Of a stretch of DNA of 6,198 nucleotides, positions 5,659 through 6,198 are shown in pieces (within the stretch, counting starts at the first letter, position 1; the number at the start of each line of letters is the position of its first letter). The notes below the pieces were generated by a model. It did not search any database. It worked only from the letters and a program-made list of their open reading frames with translations, and was not told the DNA's origin. Both the position numbers and the translations under genes were made by a program. Origin of the DNA: an uncultured Asticcacaulis sp. (GTDB taxonomy: Bacteria > Pseudomonadota > Alphaproteobacteria > Caulobacterales > Caulobacteraceae); assembly GCA_946480125.1 (NCBI GenBank), contig CAMLIY010000186.1, positions 1 through 6,198 of the forward strand, read 5' to 3'.

Positions 5659-6198
5659 GTGGCGCCAACCATAACTCCGGTCCGCACTTCGCCAGACCTT
5701 CCCGCATCGACGACCGTGGTCGTGATCGGTGGCGGGATCATCGGCCTGACAGCCGCCTTGACGCTTGCAGAGCGGGGCATCCCCGTCGTCTTACTGGAAA
5801 AGGGCACGATTGCGGGCGAACAATCGTCGCGCAATCTTGGGTGGATCCGCAAGACATTGCGTGCGCGGCAGGAACTTCCCCTTGCCATCGCTTCGGAGCG
5901 CATGTGGGGCGAAATGGCTGGCCGGGTCGGTTCCGATGTTGGATTTCGGCAGGCTGGTATCATGTATGTCGCGCGGACCGAGGGCGAGATGGCCGCATAC
6001 CGGAATTGGCAAGAAGGCGTCCGCGACCTTTCGCCGGATTCGCGTTTGCTGACGCCCGTCGAGATCGACGAGTTAGCCCCCGGCGGGGCGGGCCGGTGGG
6101 TCGGCGGCATCTATACCCCATCTGATGGGCGTGCTGAACCAACGCTTGCGTCCAGCGCCATTGCGCGGGCAGCGATCGCCAGTGGAGCGATCATTGTC
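5659..6198 (+). CDS. DadA-like FAD-dependent amine/amino acid oxidoreductase, N-terminal part (3' end outside window)
   Basis: The frame runs from GTG at 5659 to the window end without a stop, 180 codons of a protein usually around 400-450 residues. After a polar tail of about 18 residues comes the dinucleotide-binding strand TTVVVIGGGIIGLTAALTLAERG (residues 18-40, Gly24, Gly26, Gly29), then VVLLEKG with Glu47 for the FAD ribose. The motif GEQSSRNLGWIRK (53-65) is characteristic of the DAO/DadA-type family (PF01266). GIYTPSDGRAEPTLAS (150-165) resembles the G-x-x-x-P-x-D-G-x-x-x-P segment leading to the substrate domain. Family members oxidise C-N bonds of amino acids or secondary amines to imines, giving H2O2 or passing electrons to the respiratory chain. 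No signal peptide is seen, so it is probably cytosolic or membrane-associated. It follows the Rid gene by 91 bases and is probably in the same operon. Substrate and electron acceptor are not readable from this half. Confidence 0.9.
   Translation, partial: MAPTITPVRTSPDLPASTTVVVIGGGIIGLTAALTLAERGIPVVLLEKGTIAGEQSSRNLGWIRKTLRARQELPLAIASERMWGEMAGRVGSDVGFRQAGIMYVARTEGEMAAYRNWQEGVRDLSPDSRLLTPVEIDELAPGGAGRWVGGIYTPSDGRAEPTLASSAIARAAIASGAIIV

Noticed and set aside
5652..6110. A 152-codon open frame on the minus strand opposite the FAD-oxidase gene
   Set aside because: Low-complexity Pro/Ser/Arg composition with no family motif; the + strand has a clear FAD-binding fold with a ribosome site.

Overview
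The window looks like a stretch of an alphaproteobacterial chromosome, most probably from a sphingomonad (Sphingobium/Novosphingobium type). The reasons are the large TonB-dependent receptor with the motif style of that group, GC-rich coding DNA, GTG/ATG starts behind short GGAG- or AAGGA-like ribosome sites, and a catabolic cluster sitting directly beside an outer-membrane receptor gene. The assignment is inference from protein style; no rRNA or other taxonomic marker is present. All supported genes lie on the + strand. No tRNA, rRNA, CRISPR array, insertion sequence or phage feature was seen.

Layout. Positions 1-1266 hold the C-terminal half of a TonB-dependent outer-membrane receptor whose start lies before the window. 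A GC-rich stem-loop follows at 1275-1306. Then come an NmrA-like NAD(P)-binding protein (1411-2313) and, 17 bases later, a 12-helix APC-superfamily amino acid/amine permease (2331-3776). An AT-rich gap of 159 bases (3777-3935) probably carries a promoter. It is followed by an ornithine cyclodeaminase/mu-crystallin family protein (3936-5087), a small Rid/YjgF protein (5142-5567) and the first 180 codons of a DadA-like FAD-dependent amine/amino acid oxidoreductase (5659 to the window end).

How the genes may work together (inference). The receptor would bring a substrate across the outer membrane and the permease across the inner membrane. The FAD enzyme would oxidise a C-N bond to an imine, the Rid-family protein would act on or near a reactive imine/enamine, and the OCD-family protein would perform an NAD(P)-linked step on an amino or imino compound. 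The whole resembles a catabolic operon for an amino acid, amine or opine-like compound. The substrate cannot be read from the sequence. From memory, OCD-family proteins resembling this one carry the database name 'tyramine oxidase subunit B', which would point to an aromatic amine, but this is a recollection and not a test.

Most notable points: the Rid protein has Leu104 where RidA has its substrate-binding Arg; the OCD-family protein lacks the usual G-x-D-x-P-G-K active-site signature although an Asp (D268) is present there; and the 91-base gap before the FAD oxidase gene contains two interleaved 6-bp inverted repeats.
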